Source: Thalassobius sp049116315
Lineage (GTDB): Bacteria > Pseudomonadota > Alphaproteobacteria > Rhodobacterales > Rhodobacteraceae
Direction of reading: 5' to 3'
Assembly: GCA_049116315.1 (NCBI GenBank)
Contig: JAGDZD010000015.1
Coordinates: forward strand, 186,001-250,000
Length of the DNA: 64,000 nucleotides
Notes under the pieces: generated by a model
Database searches by the model: none
Told to the model about the DNA's origin: nothing
The model's input: the letters and a program-made list of their open reading frames with translations, nothing else
Made by a program: the position numbers and the translations under genes
Shown here: positions 26,181 to 33,639 of the stretch, one piece after another
How the letters are laid out: every line of letters starts with the position of its first letter
Position numbering within the stretch: position 1 is the first letter of the stretch

Positions 26181-26255
26181 TCCCTGCGTGTGTCACAAGG
26201 CCGACATAGAATAAAACTAGAAACTGCCGTGCATAGACACAGACAGAGCAGGCAC

Positions 26256-27437
26256 ATGCAGCGGTTTCTTCCCCCTTTGCGCTTAACGGGCGCAACCGTC
26301 CTACGTGATGGTGAATTGCAGGATCGGTCGGTTGTGATCGAGCAGGGCCGGATCTCAAAGGGTCCCAAACTCGCGGTTGATCTCAGCGGTTATTACGTCC
26401 TGCCCGGCATTATCGATCTGCATGGGGATGCGTTTGAGCGCCACATTGCGCCCCGGCCTTCGGCCCCGTTTCCGATTGAAACCGGTTTACGCTCAACCGA
26501 TCGCGAAGCTGCCGCCAATGGGGTCACCACCGCGTGGTTGGCACAAAGCTGGTCTTGGGAAGGTGGCATGCGCAGCCCGGATTTTGCCGAAAAGGTTTTG
26601 GCAGCGCTGCACAGCTACCGCGATCAGGCGTTGACGGATCTGCGGCTGCAAATCCGCTATGAAACCCATATGATCGATAGCGGCGATCGCCTTCTGGAGG
26701 CGGTTCGCACATATGGCATCGACTATATTGTGTTCAACAACCATCTGGACGACGTGCTGGAAGGGGCGGCGGCCAATCCCAACATGATTGCGGGTTGGGC
26801 TGCGCGCAACGGCCGATCTCTCGACGACTATATGCGTGACGTGCGTGAAGCGACCACTCGACGCGAAGACGTGCCCCGCCATCTGTGCCGGCTGGCTGAA
26901 TCGTTTGATTCCCTCGGTGTGATCTATGGGTCGCATGATGATGATACGGCCGAAGTGCGCGAGCACTACGCTATGATTGGGGCGAGGATCAGCGAATTCC
27001 CCACCAAACGCGCCCCTGCAGCGGCAGCGGCCGCAATGGGGGATCCGGTTTTGATGGGGGCGCCAAATATTGTGCGCAACGGATCTCAGTCGGGCAATAT
27101 CGCAGCGGCGCAATTGGTGCGTGAAGGGCTGTGTGACGCGTTGGTCTCAGACTATTTCTATCCGTCCTTGTCGCAGGCGGCATTCAAACTGGTTGAGTCC
27201 GGTATTCTGTCCCTGCCGAAGGCTTGGGCGATGATTTCCAGCCGTCCTGCCCAAATTCTGCGTCTGACGGATCGCGGCGTGATCGACTATGGCAAGCGGG
27301 CCGATCTGGTGGTGGTTCACAAAGAAACCCACGCGATCGAAGCCACCATTAGCAATGGTCGATTGACGTTCTTGGCTGGCCAAGCGGGCGAACGGTTCTT
27401 GGCCCAAACCAGCACCTTACAGATGGCCGCAGAATAA
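26256..27437 (+). CDS. phnM: Second PhnM-like amidohydrolase
   Basis: A 393-aa paralogue of PhnM with the same landmarks: IIDLHGDAFERHIAPRP, a central YGSHDDDTAEV block and MGAPNIVRNGSQSGNIAAAQ, then DRGVIDYGKRADLVVV. It differs clearly from the copy at 18002, with a distinct block ETHMIDSGDRLLEAV and a different metal-site sequence (HGD instead of HTD). The frame opens at 26190, but ATG 26256 (M of MQRFLPP) with an upstream AGCAGG is more plausible. It follows phnF. Confidence 0.87.
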   Translation: MQRFLPPLRLTGATVLRDGELQDRSVVIEQGRISKGPKLAVDLSGYYVLPGIIDLHGDAFERHIAPRPSAPFPIETGLRSTDREAAANGVTTAWLAQSWSWEGGMRSPDFAEKVLAALHSYRDQALTDLRLQIRYETHMIDSGDRLLEAVRTYGIDYIVFNNHLDDVLEGAAANPNMIAGWAARNGRSLDDYMRDVREATTRREDVPRHLCRLAESFDSLGVIYGSHDDDTAEVREHYAMIGARISEFPTKRAPAAAAAAMGDPVLMGAPNIVRNGSQSGNIAAAQLVREGLCDALVSDYFYPSLSQAAFKLVESGILSLPKAWAMISSRPAQILRLTDRGVIDYGKRADLVVVHKETHAIEATISNGRLTFLAGQAGERFLAQTSTLQMAAE

Positions 27438-27495
27438 TTGCTGTCGTGAATTTGTTACAAAAGGGTCGCTCAATCGTTAAGCCGAACCGCTAATG

Positions 27496-27591
27496 TCAGC
27501 CTAAGAAACGCGCATATTCAGCGCGGTTCAGACCATAGGTTAAAAAGTTTTCAACGGCCTGTCCGTCAAAGCCTTTCTCCCCACAAGTTCT
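27496..27591 (-). other. Short open frame with protein-like sequence, possible gene remnant
   Basis: The minus-strand frame between stops at 27592-27594 and 27496-27498 reads as a plausible C-terminus ending VENFLTYGLNRAEYARFLG. There is no in-frame ATG, GTG or TTG, so it cannot be an intact gene. It lies beyond the end of the acyltransferase gene in the same direction. It may be the tail of a lost gene or chance. Confidence 0.2.
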
Positions 27592-27598
27592 TTAAGCA

Positions 27599-27634
27599 CC
27601 AATAAGCGGCCCCTAACGGGGTCGCTCTTATTGG
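27599..27634. terminator. Probable transcription terminator between phnM copy 2 and the acyltransferase
   Basis: CCAATAAG-cgg-CCCC-taac-GGGG-tcgct-CTTATTGG forms a long stem with a four-base apical loop. It is placed 14 bp past the acyltransferase stop on the minus strand and about 160 bp past the phnM2 stop on the plus strand, so it could serve both. A strong T-tract is lacking, which lowers confidence. Confidence 0.45.
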
Positions 27635-27647
27635 CGTTGCAATGTGG

Positions 27648-28262
27648 TTAGGCGTATTTGCGCAGAAAAGATTGGATCGAGAGGGACCGAAAATCGACCA
27701 AAGCCTCTCGCAGGGCGTCATGATCCCAATCCCACCAAGCCAAATCGATCAGCTCTTGTGCGATGTCTGGCTCAAACCGTGGTCGCATCGGTTTGGCCGG
27801 GAGGCCAGACACGATCATATAGGGTGGCACATCCTTGGTGACGATCGCGCCAGAGGCCACAATGGCCCCATGGCCAATGGTCACCTCTGGTTTGATCTGC
27901 GCGTTGTGACCGATCCAAGTGTCGTGCCCAATGGTGGCACGGCGTGACCGGCGGTGGGCAAAGAACGCCGGATCATGGTCAACGTCATCCCAGTAATCAG
28001 CGCTGCGATAGAGAAAGTGATGCAGGCTGGCGCGCTCCATCGGATGGTCGGTGGCCCCAATGCGCACATAGCTTGCGATATTGGCGAATTTGCCGATGTC
28101 GGCGTTGGCAATATCCGCGAAACGGTCGCAGTAGGAATAGTCCCCAAGCGTGCTGTGACCAAGGCGGCTGCCTGTGCCGACCTCTGTATAGGCACCAAAC
28201 TGGCACTCGGTGATAGAACAATCGGGGTGAATGAGGGGCGCCTCGGCGCTCAGCTTTGCCAA
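27648..28262 (-). CDS. Phosphonate-locus hexapeptide-repeat acyltransferase
   Basis: A 204-aa left-handed beta-helix transferase with imperfect hexapeptides (YTEVGTGSRLGHSTLGDYSY; ATIGHDTWIGHNAQIKPEVT; IGHGAIVASGAIVTKDVPPY). Proteins of this family occur with phn genes in alphaproteobacteria and are thought to acetylate phosphonates or intermediates, analogous to PhnO. It is the distal gene after phnE2 (gap 57 bp). The acyl acceptor is not known from sequence. Confidence 0.85.
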   Translation of the reverse strand: MAKLSAEAPLIHPDCSITECQFGAYTEVGTGSRLGHSTLGDYSYCDRFADIANADIGKFANIASYVRIGATDHPMERASLHHFLYRSADYWDDVDHDPAFFAHRRSRRATIGHDTWIGHNAQIKPEVTIGHGAIVASGAIVTKDVPPYMIVSGLPAKPMRPRFEPDIAQELIDLAWWDWDHDALREALVDFRSLSIQSFLRKYA

Positions 28263-28319
28263 AAGAGAAGTCCTTTCTGAATGGCGGAGGGCGCTCTGCG
28301 GTGCGAGCGCCCTCTGAAC

Positions 28320-29642
28320 TTAGTGGTCTGATTGGGCGCCGCGAATAAGACGGCGGCGGATCATGCCTGAAATCCAGTCCATCAAGATCACCACCAGAAC
28401 GATCAGAACGATGTAATACGTCACCTCTTCCCAGTCCTTCTGGGTGATGATCGCTTGGGTCAGCAGCAAGCCGATACCGCCACCGGTGATCGCACCAATG
28501 ATCGTGGCCGAGCGGGTGTTTGATTCAAGATAGTACAAGACCTGAGACAACAGCACCGGTGTGATCTGTGGGATCACCCCAAAGCGATAGCGTTGCAGCG
28601 GCTTAGATCCAGTGGATTGGATGCCTTCGATTTGCTTCTTGTCGACATTCTCCAGTGCTTCGGAAAACATTTTCCCAAAACTACCCGTGTCGGTGATCAA
28701 AATCGCCAGAGCACCGGTTAGCGGTCCAAGACCAAAGGCACGGGTCAAGATGATCGTCCAGATCAACGCATCCACACCGCGAAAGAAGTCAAAGAAGCGC
28801 CGGGTCACAAACAGCACCCAAGTGAACGGCGTGAAGTTGCGCGCCGCCAAAAACGCAAGCGGCAGCGCCACAATTGCGGCCCCCATTGTGCCAAGGAAAG
28901 CCATCAAGATGGTTTCGAAAATCGCCCAGGCCACGTCTTTGTGCAGCCACATCGGGTTGTGCCAAAAGTCATGCAGGATTGCGCTGGCTTCTCCGCTGAC
29001 AAATCGGCCAGCAAGTTCACCGAAACCAAGGCCATTGTAAGGGCTGTCCAAGGTAAAGAAGAACAATTCCCACCCGTTGAAATAGCGAAACACCTCGGTG
29101 CGGTTGCGCGTGATGCTGAGGCGCCCGGCGTCCGTCGTGAACGCCACCCGGTTCTTGGACGCATTGATCCACTCCGGCAGCTGATCTTCTGGAACGGGGT
29201 ATTGGGCCACAACACCGTTGCGACGCGACACCTCAAAGGTCGAAAGACCAAAACCGGGCACGTCATAGGTGATCTTTTCAGGGCCAAAGGTCACAATATG
29301 ACCGTCTTCGAGGTCAATGACGGTGGTTTCTCCCATCTCAACCCAGCTTGGGGTGACGCCTTCGGGATAGCGCCCTTTCTTTTCACCTTCGATCGCGACA
29401 GAGACCGCACCAGAGCGGTTGTCCCGCGTCACATGGGTCTTATAGCTATAGGTGTCTGCAACCAAAGACCGGGCGTTGTCGGCGTTGGCCTTGTACCAAA
29501 GCGAGGGCACCTCAAAGGCGAAGAAAATATAGGTGAGATAGGCCAGAATGACCGCCGGAACCGCCAAAGTGACCATGCGCTTGCGACGGAACAGGTGATG
29601 GGTCTGGGCACGCAGATCGTGGTTCGTATCGAGCATTGTCAT
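28320..29642 (-). CDS. phnE: PhnE2, phosphonate ABC transporter permease with periplasmic insertion
   Basis: A 440-aa permease. After the first membrane helix (VTLAVPAVILAYLTYIFFAF) there is a soluble region of about 150 residues (including SLVADTYSYKTHVTRDNRSG), then the usual PhnE core with the EAA-type loop EALENVDKKQIEGIQSTGSK and SATIIGAITGGGIGLLLTQA. This is much longer than typical PhnE (~260-290 aa). ATG 29642 with AAGGA upstream is preferred over the longer frame. It forms a heteromeric pair with the shorter PhnE1, four bases upstream. Confidence 0.9.
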   Translation of the reverse strand: MTMLDTNHDLRAQTHHLFRRKRMVTLAVPAVILAYLTYIFFAFEVPSLWYKANADNARSLVADTYSYKTHVTRDNRSGAVSVAIEGEKKGRYPEGVTPSWVEMGETTVIDLEDGHIVTFGPEKITYDVPGFGLSTFEVSRRNGVVAQYPVPEDQLPEWINASKNRVAFTTDAGRLSITRNRTEVFRYFNGWELFFFTLDSPYNGLGFGELAGRFVSGEASAILHDFWHNPMWLHKDVAWAIFETILMAFLGTMGAAIVALPLAFLAARNFTPFTWVLFVTRRFFDFFRGVDALIWTIILTRAFGLGPLTGALAILITDTGSFGKMFSEALENVDKKQIEGIQSTGSKPLQRYRFGVIPQITPVLLSQVLYYLESNTRSATIIGAITGGGIGLLLTQAIITQKDWEEVTYYIVLIVLVVILMDWISGMIRRRLIRGAQSDH

Positions 29643-29646
29643 AGTC

Positions 29647-30525
29647 TTATTCCTTACCCTTGGATCCGTGTACCAGTCGGTTGCGATAATGGCTGGACAG
29701 TTGATCAAAGAAGACGATGGTCAAGAACAGCAGGATGAACATGGCCGCGGCCTCGTCAAATTTGCCCTGACCCCATTGGATGGCGACCTTCAGCTCATAG
29801 CCAAGACCGCCAGCGCCAACAAAACCAAGAATGGCAGAGGCGCGAATGTTGATTTCAAAGCGCAGCAGGGCATAGCTCAACCAGTTGGGCGCGACCTGTG
29901 GGATCACCCCAAGCAACATGCGCTGGGTCCAGGTGGCCCCAACCGATTCCAAACCTTCCAAAGGTTTGAGCGAGGCATTTTCGTTCACCTCGGAAAACAG
30001 TTTGCCCAAGGCGCCAGCAGTGTGGAACGCGATGGCGATCATCGCAGGCACAGGGCCGCCGCCCAAGACAAAGATCAAAACCAGCGCGACCACAATTTCC
30101 GGCACGGCGCGCATCAGGTCCATCATCCGACGAAACACAGGGATCAATCGGGGAAAGCGGGCCAAGCCGCGCGTCGACAACAGCGACAGCAAGATTGCAA
30201 ACAGCGCGCCGACCAATGTGGCAACCGCTGCGATGTTCACAGTTTCCAGCAGGGCTGGAAAGAAGGTCACAAAATGCGCTGGGATCTCTGTTGCTTTGCT
30301 GGCGGCTTCGCTGATCACATCGTTTGGATAGTCGAAGAAGTTGCGCAAACCTCCCCAGAAACTGCCCCCATTGCGAGAGCCAGCGAGATTGAACCCCGAC
30401 ACCATCAAAAGCACAAAAACCAGCATCATTATGCCGGAATAGAGCCGTTTTCGGCCCACCTGCGCCATGTAGGCGCTTTGAATATTGGTCAATCGCGCCG
30501 GGGCGCTTTGAGTCAGATCTGACAT
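29647..30525 (-). CDS. phnE: PhnE1, phosphonate ABC transporter permease
   Basis: A 292-aa inner-membrane permease of the phosphonate importer, with the first helix GIMMLVFVLLMVSGFNLAGS, the coupling-loop sequence FSEVNENASLKPLEGLESVG and SAILGFVGAGGLGYELKVAI. An in-frame GTG at 30552 exists, but ATG 30525 (MSDLTQ) gives the common length; neither has a strong Shine-Dalgarno sequence. It is separated from phnD by 118 bp containing two strong hairpins. Confidence 0.92.
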   Translation of the reverse strand: MSDLTQSAPARLTNIQSAYMAQVGRKRLYSGIMMLVFVLLMVSGFNLAGSRNGGSFWGGLRNFFDYPNDVISEAASKATEIPAHFVTFFPALLETVNIAAVATLVGALFAILLSLLSTRGLARFPRLIPVFRRMMDLMRAVPEIVVALVLIFVLGGGPVPAMIAIAFHTAGALGKLFSEVNENASLKPLEGLESVGATWTQRMLLGVIPQVAPNWLSYALLRFEINIRASAILGFVGAGGLGYELKVAIQWGQGKFDEAAAMFILLFLTIVFFDQLSSHYRNRLVHGSKGKE

Positions 30526-30577
30526 GGGGGTCTCTGTATCTTGCGGCCCCACTGTCGTGACGGGTGGGGCAGATAAT

Positions 30578-30629
30578 CTGGGGCGTTCCCCAGAATGAAG
30601 AACGGGCGGGTTCCAGTGAACCCGCCCGT
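30578..30629 (-). promoter_or_regulatory. Paired hairpins in the phnD-phnE1 intergenic region
   Basis: Two perfect inverted repeats: CTGGGG-cgtt-CCCCAG (30578-30593) and a 12-bp stem ACGGGCGGGTTC-cagt-GAACCCGCCCGT (30602-30629), the latter 15 bp past the phnD stop. There is no T-tract on the minus strand. Such hairpins after a binding-protein gene usually protect its mRNA or partly stop transcription, giving more binding protein than permease. Confidence 0.65.
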
Positions 30630-30643
30630 CGGTCAGTGAAAGC

Positions 30644-31555
30644 TTACTGCGACTTTGCTTTGCGCGCTTCTACGATAGAAACGTAGGCGTCGTGGGTGAT
30701 TGGGTCAAAGCCCAGAGATTCACCAGCAGAGATGTTGTAAGTACAATCTTTGTCGGCCTCATACATGCCGTCGACCAAAGCAACCATTTTGGCTTTGACG
30801 TCTGCAGGCAAAGTTTTGCGCAGAACAACGGGGCCTTCTGGGATTGGCTTGGACTTCCAGATCTGAACCAGATCGTTCATGTCAACCAGACCCGAGTCTA
30901 CTGCTTTGCGCAGAGCGCCAGAGTTGTAGCCATCTTCCCAGTCGCCTTGGCCGTCGGCCCAGGTTACGCCGCCGTCGATGTCGCCGTTGTTAACCGCAAC
31001 GATGGTTTGCTCGTGGCCACCGGTGAATTTCACTTCACCAAAGTACTCACCAGATTCCATGGTGACGCCGTCTTTGTATGTTGGAATTTCGATCGATGGG
31101 ATCAGGTAGCCAGATGTCGAGTTTGGATCACCAAAGCCGAATACTTTGCCCTCCATGTCGTCCAAAGACGCGATGGCAGAGTCTTTGCGGGCGAAACCGA
31201 TTGAGTGATACCCAAACGAACCGTCGAGGTTGATTTTAACCAATACTGGCTCAACAGCTTCTGGATCTTGCAGGTAAGTTGCGGCGTAAGAAGACGCGCC
31301 CAACCATGCCATGTCCAATGTGCCACCAACGAGGCCTTGGATAACACCAGCGTAATCGGCTGGGGCGAACAATTTGGTTGGAACGCCCAGAGTTTCCTCG
31401 GTGTAGGCGCGCAGGCATTCGTTTGAGTTCAAACGGTCCTGAGCGTTTTCGCCACCCAGCAAGCCAATGCGGAATTCGTGGATTTCTTGACCGTCAGCAA
31501 ATGCTGGGGCGGCCAGTGCGGTGGTTGCCAATGCGGCAGCGATCAGTTTTTTCAT
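30644..31555 (-). CDS. phnD: PhnD, phosphonate-binding periplasmic protein
   Basis: A 303-aa solute-binding protein with a signal peptide (MKKLIAAALATTALAAPAFA). Recognisable PhnD blocks are RIGLLGGENAQDRL, LVGGTLDMAWLGASSYAATY, FGFGDPNSTSGYLIPSIEIP and GDIDGGVTWADG. GGAGAAG lies before ATG 31555; the frame can be extended upstream but that part lacks coding character. It is between phnC and phnE1. Confidence 0.95.
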   Translation of the reverse strand: MKKLIAAALATTALAAPAFADGQEIHEFRIGLLGGENAQDRLNSNECLRAYTEETLGVPTKLFAPADYAGVIQGLVGGTLDMAWLGASSYAATYLQDPEAVEPVLVKINLDGSFGYHSIGFARKDSAIASLDDMEGKVFGFGDPNSTSGYLIPSIEIPTYKDGVTMESGEYFGEVKFTGGHEQTIVAVNNGDIDGGVTWADGQGDWEDGYNSGALRKAVDSGLVDMNDLVQIWKSKPIPEGPVVLRKTLPADVKAKMVALVDGMYEADKDCTYNISAGESLGFDPITHDAYVSIVEARKAKSQ

Positions 31556-31613
31556 CAGTTCTTCTCCGGTTTGATGAACCCTGTAGACGCAGTGTCTCAG
31601 GACAATAGTGAGC

Positions 31614-32417
31614 TCAGGCCAAGGCGGGGGCGCTGGGCTCCAATGCTTCGATGCTTGTGCTGGTTGCGGATTCGCTGAAACTGGCGTCCGCGCCATAGAT
31701 GTCGCGGGCAACACCAGTGGTCAGCTGTTCGGGGGTGCCGTCGAAAACGACACGGCCGTGGCGCATCCCGATCACCCGATCGCAATAGCGGCGGGCGGTA
31801 TCCAAGGTGTGCAGGTTGGCGACAACCAGACGGCCATCTTCGTCGTGCAAGCGGCGCAGGTCGTCCATGACGATTTGCGCGTTCATTGGATCCAACGAGG
31901 CGATAGGTTCGTCGGCCAACACGATTTTGGGATCCTGCATCACAGCGCGGGCGATGGCGACGCGCTGTTGCTGGCCACCCGACAGGTCTTCGGCGCGTTT
32001 GGCGGCATGCTCGGCAATGCCCAAACGATCCAAGATGTCGATCGCGCGGTGAATGTCGTCGGTTGGGAACAGATTGAACAGGGTTGTCAGTGTTGAGCGC
32101 TTGTTCAACGTGCCATGCAGTACATTGGACACCACATCCATGCGCGGCACCAAGTTGAACTGCTGAAAGATCATCGCGCAGTCACGTTGCCAGCGACGTT
32201 TGTCGGCGTTGCGCAGCCCACTGATTTCGCGGCCTTCAAACATGATCTTGCCACTGGTGGCATCTTCTAGGCGGTTCAACATCCGCAACATGGTCGATTT
32301 GCCGGCGCCAGAGGCCCCAATGATGCCGATCATCATCGGGCGGTCGACATGAATGGAAACGTTGTCGACAGCGACGTTGGATCCAAAACTTTTGGTCAGA
32401 TTTTCAATTGTTAGCAT
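31614..32417 (-). CDS. phnC: PhnC, phosphonate ABC transporter ATP-binding protein
   Basis: A 267-aa ABC ATPase with Walker A GASGAGKST, signature LSGGQQQRVAIARA, Walker B KIVLADEPIASLD and H-loop VANLHTLDTARRYC. It is the first gene of phnC-phnD-phnE1-phnE2-acyltransferase. The C-terminal ~25 residues (rich in S, A, E) are an extension with no clear role. A Pho-box-like array lies 41-81 bp upstream. Confidence 0.95.
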   Translation of the reverse strand: MLTIENLTKSFGSNVAVDNVSIHVDRPMMIGIIGASGAGKSTMLRMLNRLEDATSGKIMFEGREISGLRNADKRRWQRDCAMIFQQFNLVPRMDVVSNVLHGTLNKRSTLTTLFNLFPTDDIHRAIDILDRLGIAEHAAKRAEDLSGGQQQRVAIARAVMQDPKIVLADEPIASLDPMNAQIVMDDLRRLHDEDGRLVVANLHTLDTARRYCDRVIGMRHGRVVFDGTPEQLTTGVARDIYGADASFSESATSTSIEALEPSAPALA

Positions 32418-32457
32418 TTTTTGCCCCGTTCTTCGACGACGGAGCTAATGACCCTCA

Positions 32458-32498
32458 GAGACGTATTTGTGACACGTCCTTAAAAGTTTCGTGACGCT
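32458..32498 (-). promoter_or_regulatory. Pho-box-like tandem array upstream of phnC
   Basis: Read on the minus strand, four 7-mers follow each other every 11 bp: GCGTCAC, CTTTTAA, GTGTCAC, ACGTCTC. PhoB boxes are built from 11-bp direct repeats (CTGTCAT-like 7-mer plus 4 bp). The first and third units share GTCAC and are 22 bp apart. Individual matches are imperfect, but the periodicity and place upstream of a phosphonate importer fit PhoB control. Confidence 0.4.
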
Positions 32499-32653
32499 CG
32501 GAGCGATGGGGTCAGCGAAAAGTTACAAACCAAAATCTGCTGAGACCGGGGAAATTCTGGTTTGAAAATAGAGATTTATGGGGGCTTTGAGGCAGGTCGA
32601 TTGCGGGTTTGTAACCAAAAGACTGTCAAATTGCGCTGGCCGGCGCACACAAA

Positions 32654-32681
32654 AATACCGGCTGCCTTGGCAACCGGTATT
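32654..32681 (-). terminator. Rho-independent terminator downstream of wecG-like gene
   Basis: A near-perfect 13-bp stem, AATACCGG-c-TGCC paired with GGCA-a-CCGGTATT around a TT loop. On the minus strand it is followed by TTTTTGTG, so it fits termination of the minus-strand gene ending at 32715. Confidence 0.75.
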
Positions 32682-32714
32682 CCTAAATGCACAGAAATTG
32701 AGCCTGAAATTGGC

Positions 32715-33470
32715 CTATCTGGTTTGGTCTCGAACCGCGGAGCGCATCAGGTGTCCGGGCAAAATGCCGATGCAGCGCAGATACCGCGCCCCAAGTCGCT
32801 GTGGGTTGGTCCCCAAGCGCCAAAGCCATTCCATGGACATCTTACGTACCCAAACAGGGGCGCGCGTTTGTGACCCGGCCAAGAAATCCAGACCAGCCCC
32901 GACGCAAGCAAACCCAACGCCGGTTGCGATCTCGCGGCCAAAGGTTGCAAAGACTTCTTGCTTTGGGGCGCCAAGGGCCACAAAGCAAAGTTTGGCACCG
33001 GAGTCTGCGATGTCTTGCAGGATGGCCTGCGCATCTTCCCCCATGGGATCAAACCCAAAGGCCGGAGAGACCCGACGCACGATATTAATTCCTGGAACGC
33101 TCTGCTCAAGGCTACGCGCTGCGCGACGCAGGTTATCAGATGTACTGCCGACGAGGGCAATTGAGAGATTGTTGTCGGTACAATACTGCGCCAGGGGTTC
33201 GACCATGTCGGATCCGGGCATTAACGAAACTGGACGTTTTGCTAGTTCCGACATCCACACGATGGGGTTTCCATCAGCAACAACCAAATCTTGGCCCCCA
33301 TAGGCAAATTGCATCCCTTTGTCGTTTTGCAATTTAGCTAGATGATCCAAATTCAGCGTGGCAAGGACAAAACCTTTTCCTGAGGAATACCGATCGCTGA
33401 TCGCAGATTCCAGACTGCGCCAGTCAGGTATATTTACCGTGACGGAATTAGAACCGACCCAAAATTTCAT
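32715..33470 (-). CDS. WecG/TagA/CpsF-family glycosyltransferase
   Basis: A 251-aa GT26 transferase that usually adds the second sugar to a lipid-linked intermediate. Family blocks visible: FVLATLNLDHLAKL, DLVVADGNPIVWMS, ALVGSTSDNLRRAA, FVALGAPKQEVF and FACVGAGLDFLAGSQTRAP ending in the WLWRLGTNPQRLGARYL helix. It opens the surface-glycan locus, is transcribed alone on the minus strand, and is divergent from the Gfo/Idh/MocA operon. The donor sugar cannot be read from sequence. Confidence 0.9.
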   Translation of the reverse strand: MKFWVGSNSVTVNIPDWRSLESAISDRYSSGKGFVLATLNLDHLAKLQNDKGMQFAYGGQDLVVADGNPIVWMSELAKRPVSLMPGSDMVEPLAQYCTDNNLSIALVGSTSDNLRRAARSLEQSVPGINIVRRVSPAFGFDPMGEDAQAILQDIADSGAKLCFVALGAPKQEVFATFGREIATGVGFACVGAGLDFLAGSQTRAPVWVRKMSMEWLWRLGTNPQRLGARYLRCIGILPGHLMRSAVRDQTR

Positions 33471-33542
33471 TTTGCCTCCTCACCGAAGTGAAAACGTCGC
33501 AGAGATTACCTTTGCAACGACAGGCCCCCGATTCTTTTTAGC

Positions 33543-33563
33543 ACAAAGCGAATGGCGCTTTGT
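33543..33563. promoter_or_regulatory. Perfect inverted repeat in the divergent wecG/oxidoreductase promoter region
   Basis: ACAAAGCG (33543-33550), five bases, then CGCTTTGT (33556-33563). It sits in the 169-bp gap between divergent starts at 33470 and 33640, so a dimeric regulator bound here could control both units. No T-tract follows, which argues against a terminator. Confidence 0.4.
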
Positions 33564-33639
33564 AGTTATATTGGAGACAAACTGTTGCCTTGTTTTTATG
33601 ATTTCAGGGAGTTGAGGCAAAAAGCGGCACGAAAGAACT

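Noticed and set aside
27484..27529. GAACCGC/GCGGTTC inverted repeat downstream of the second phnM
   Set aside because: The loop is over 30 bases with no T-tract, and it falls in the possible coding remnant; likely coincidental.
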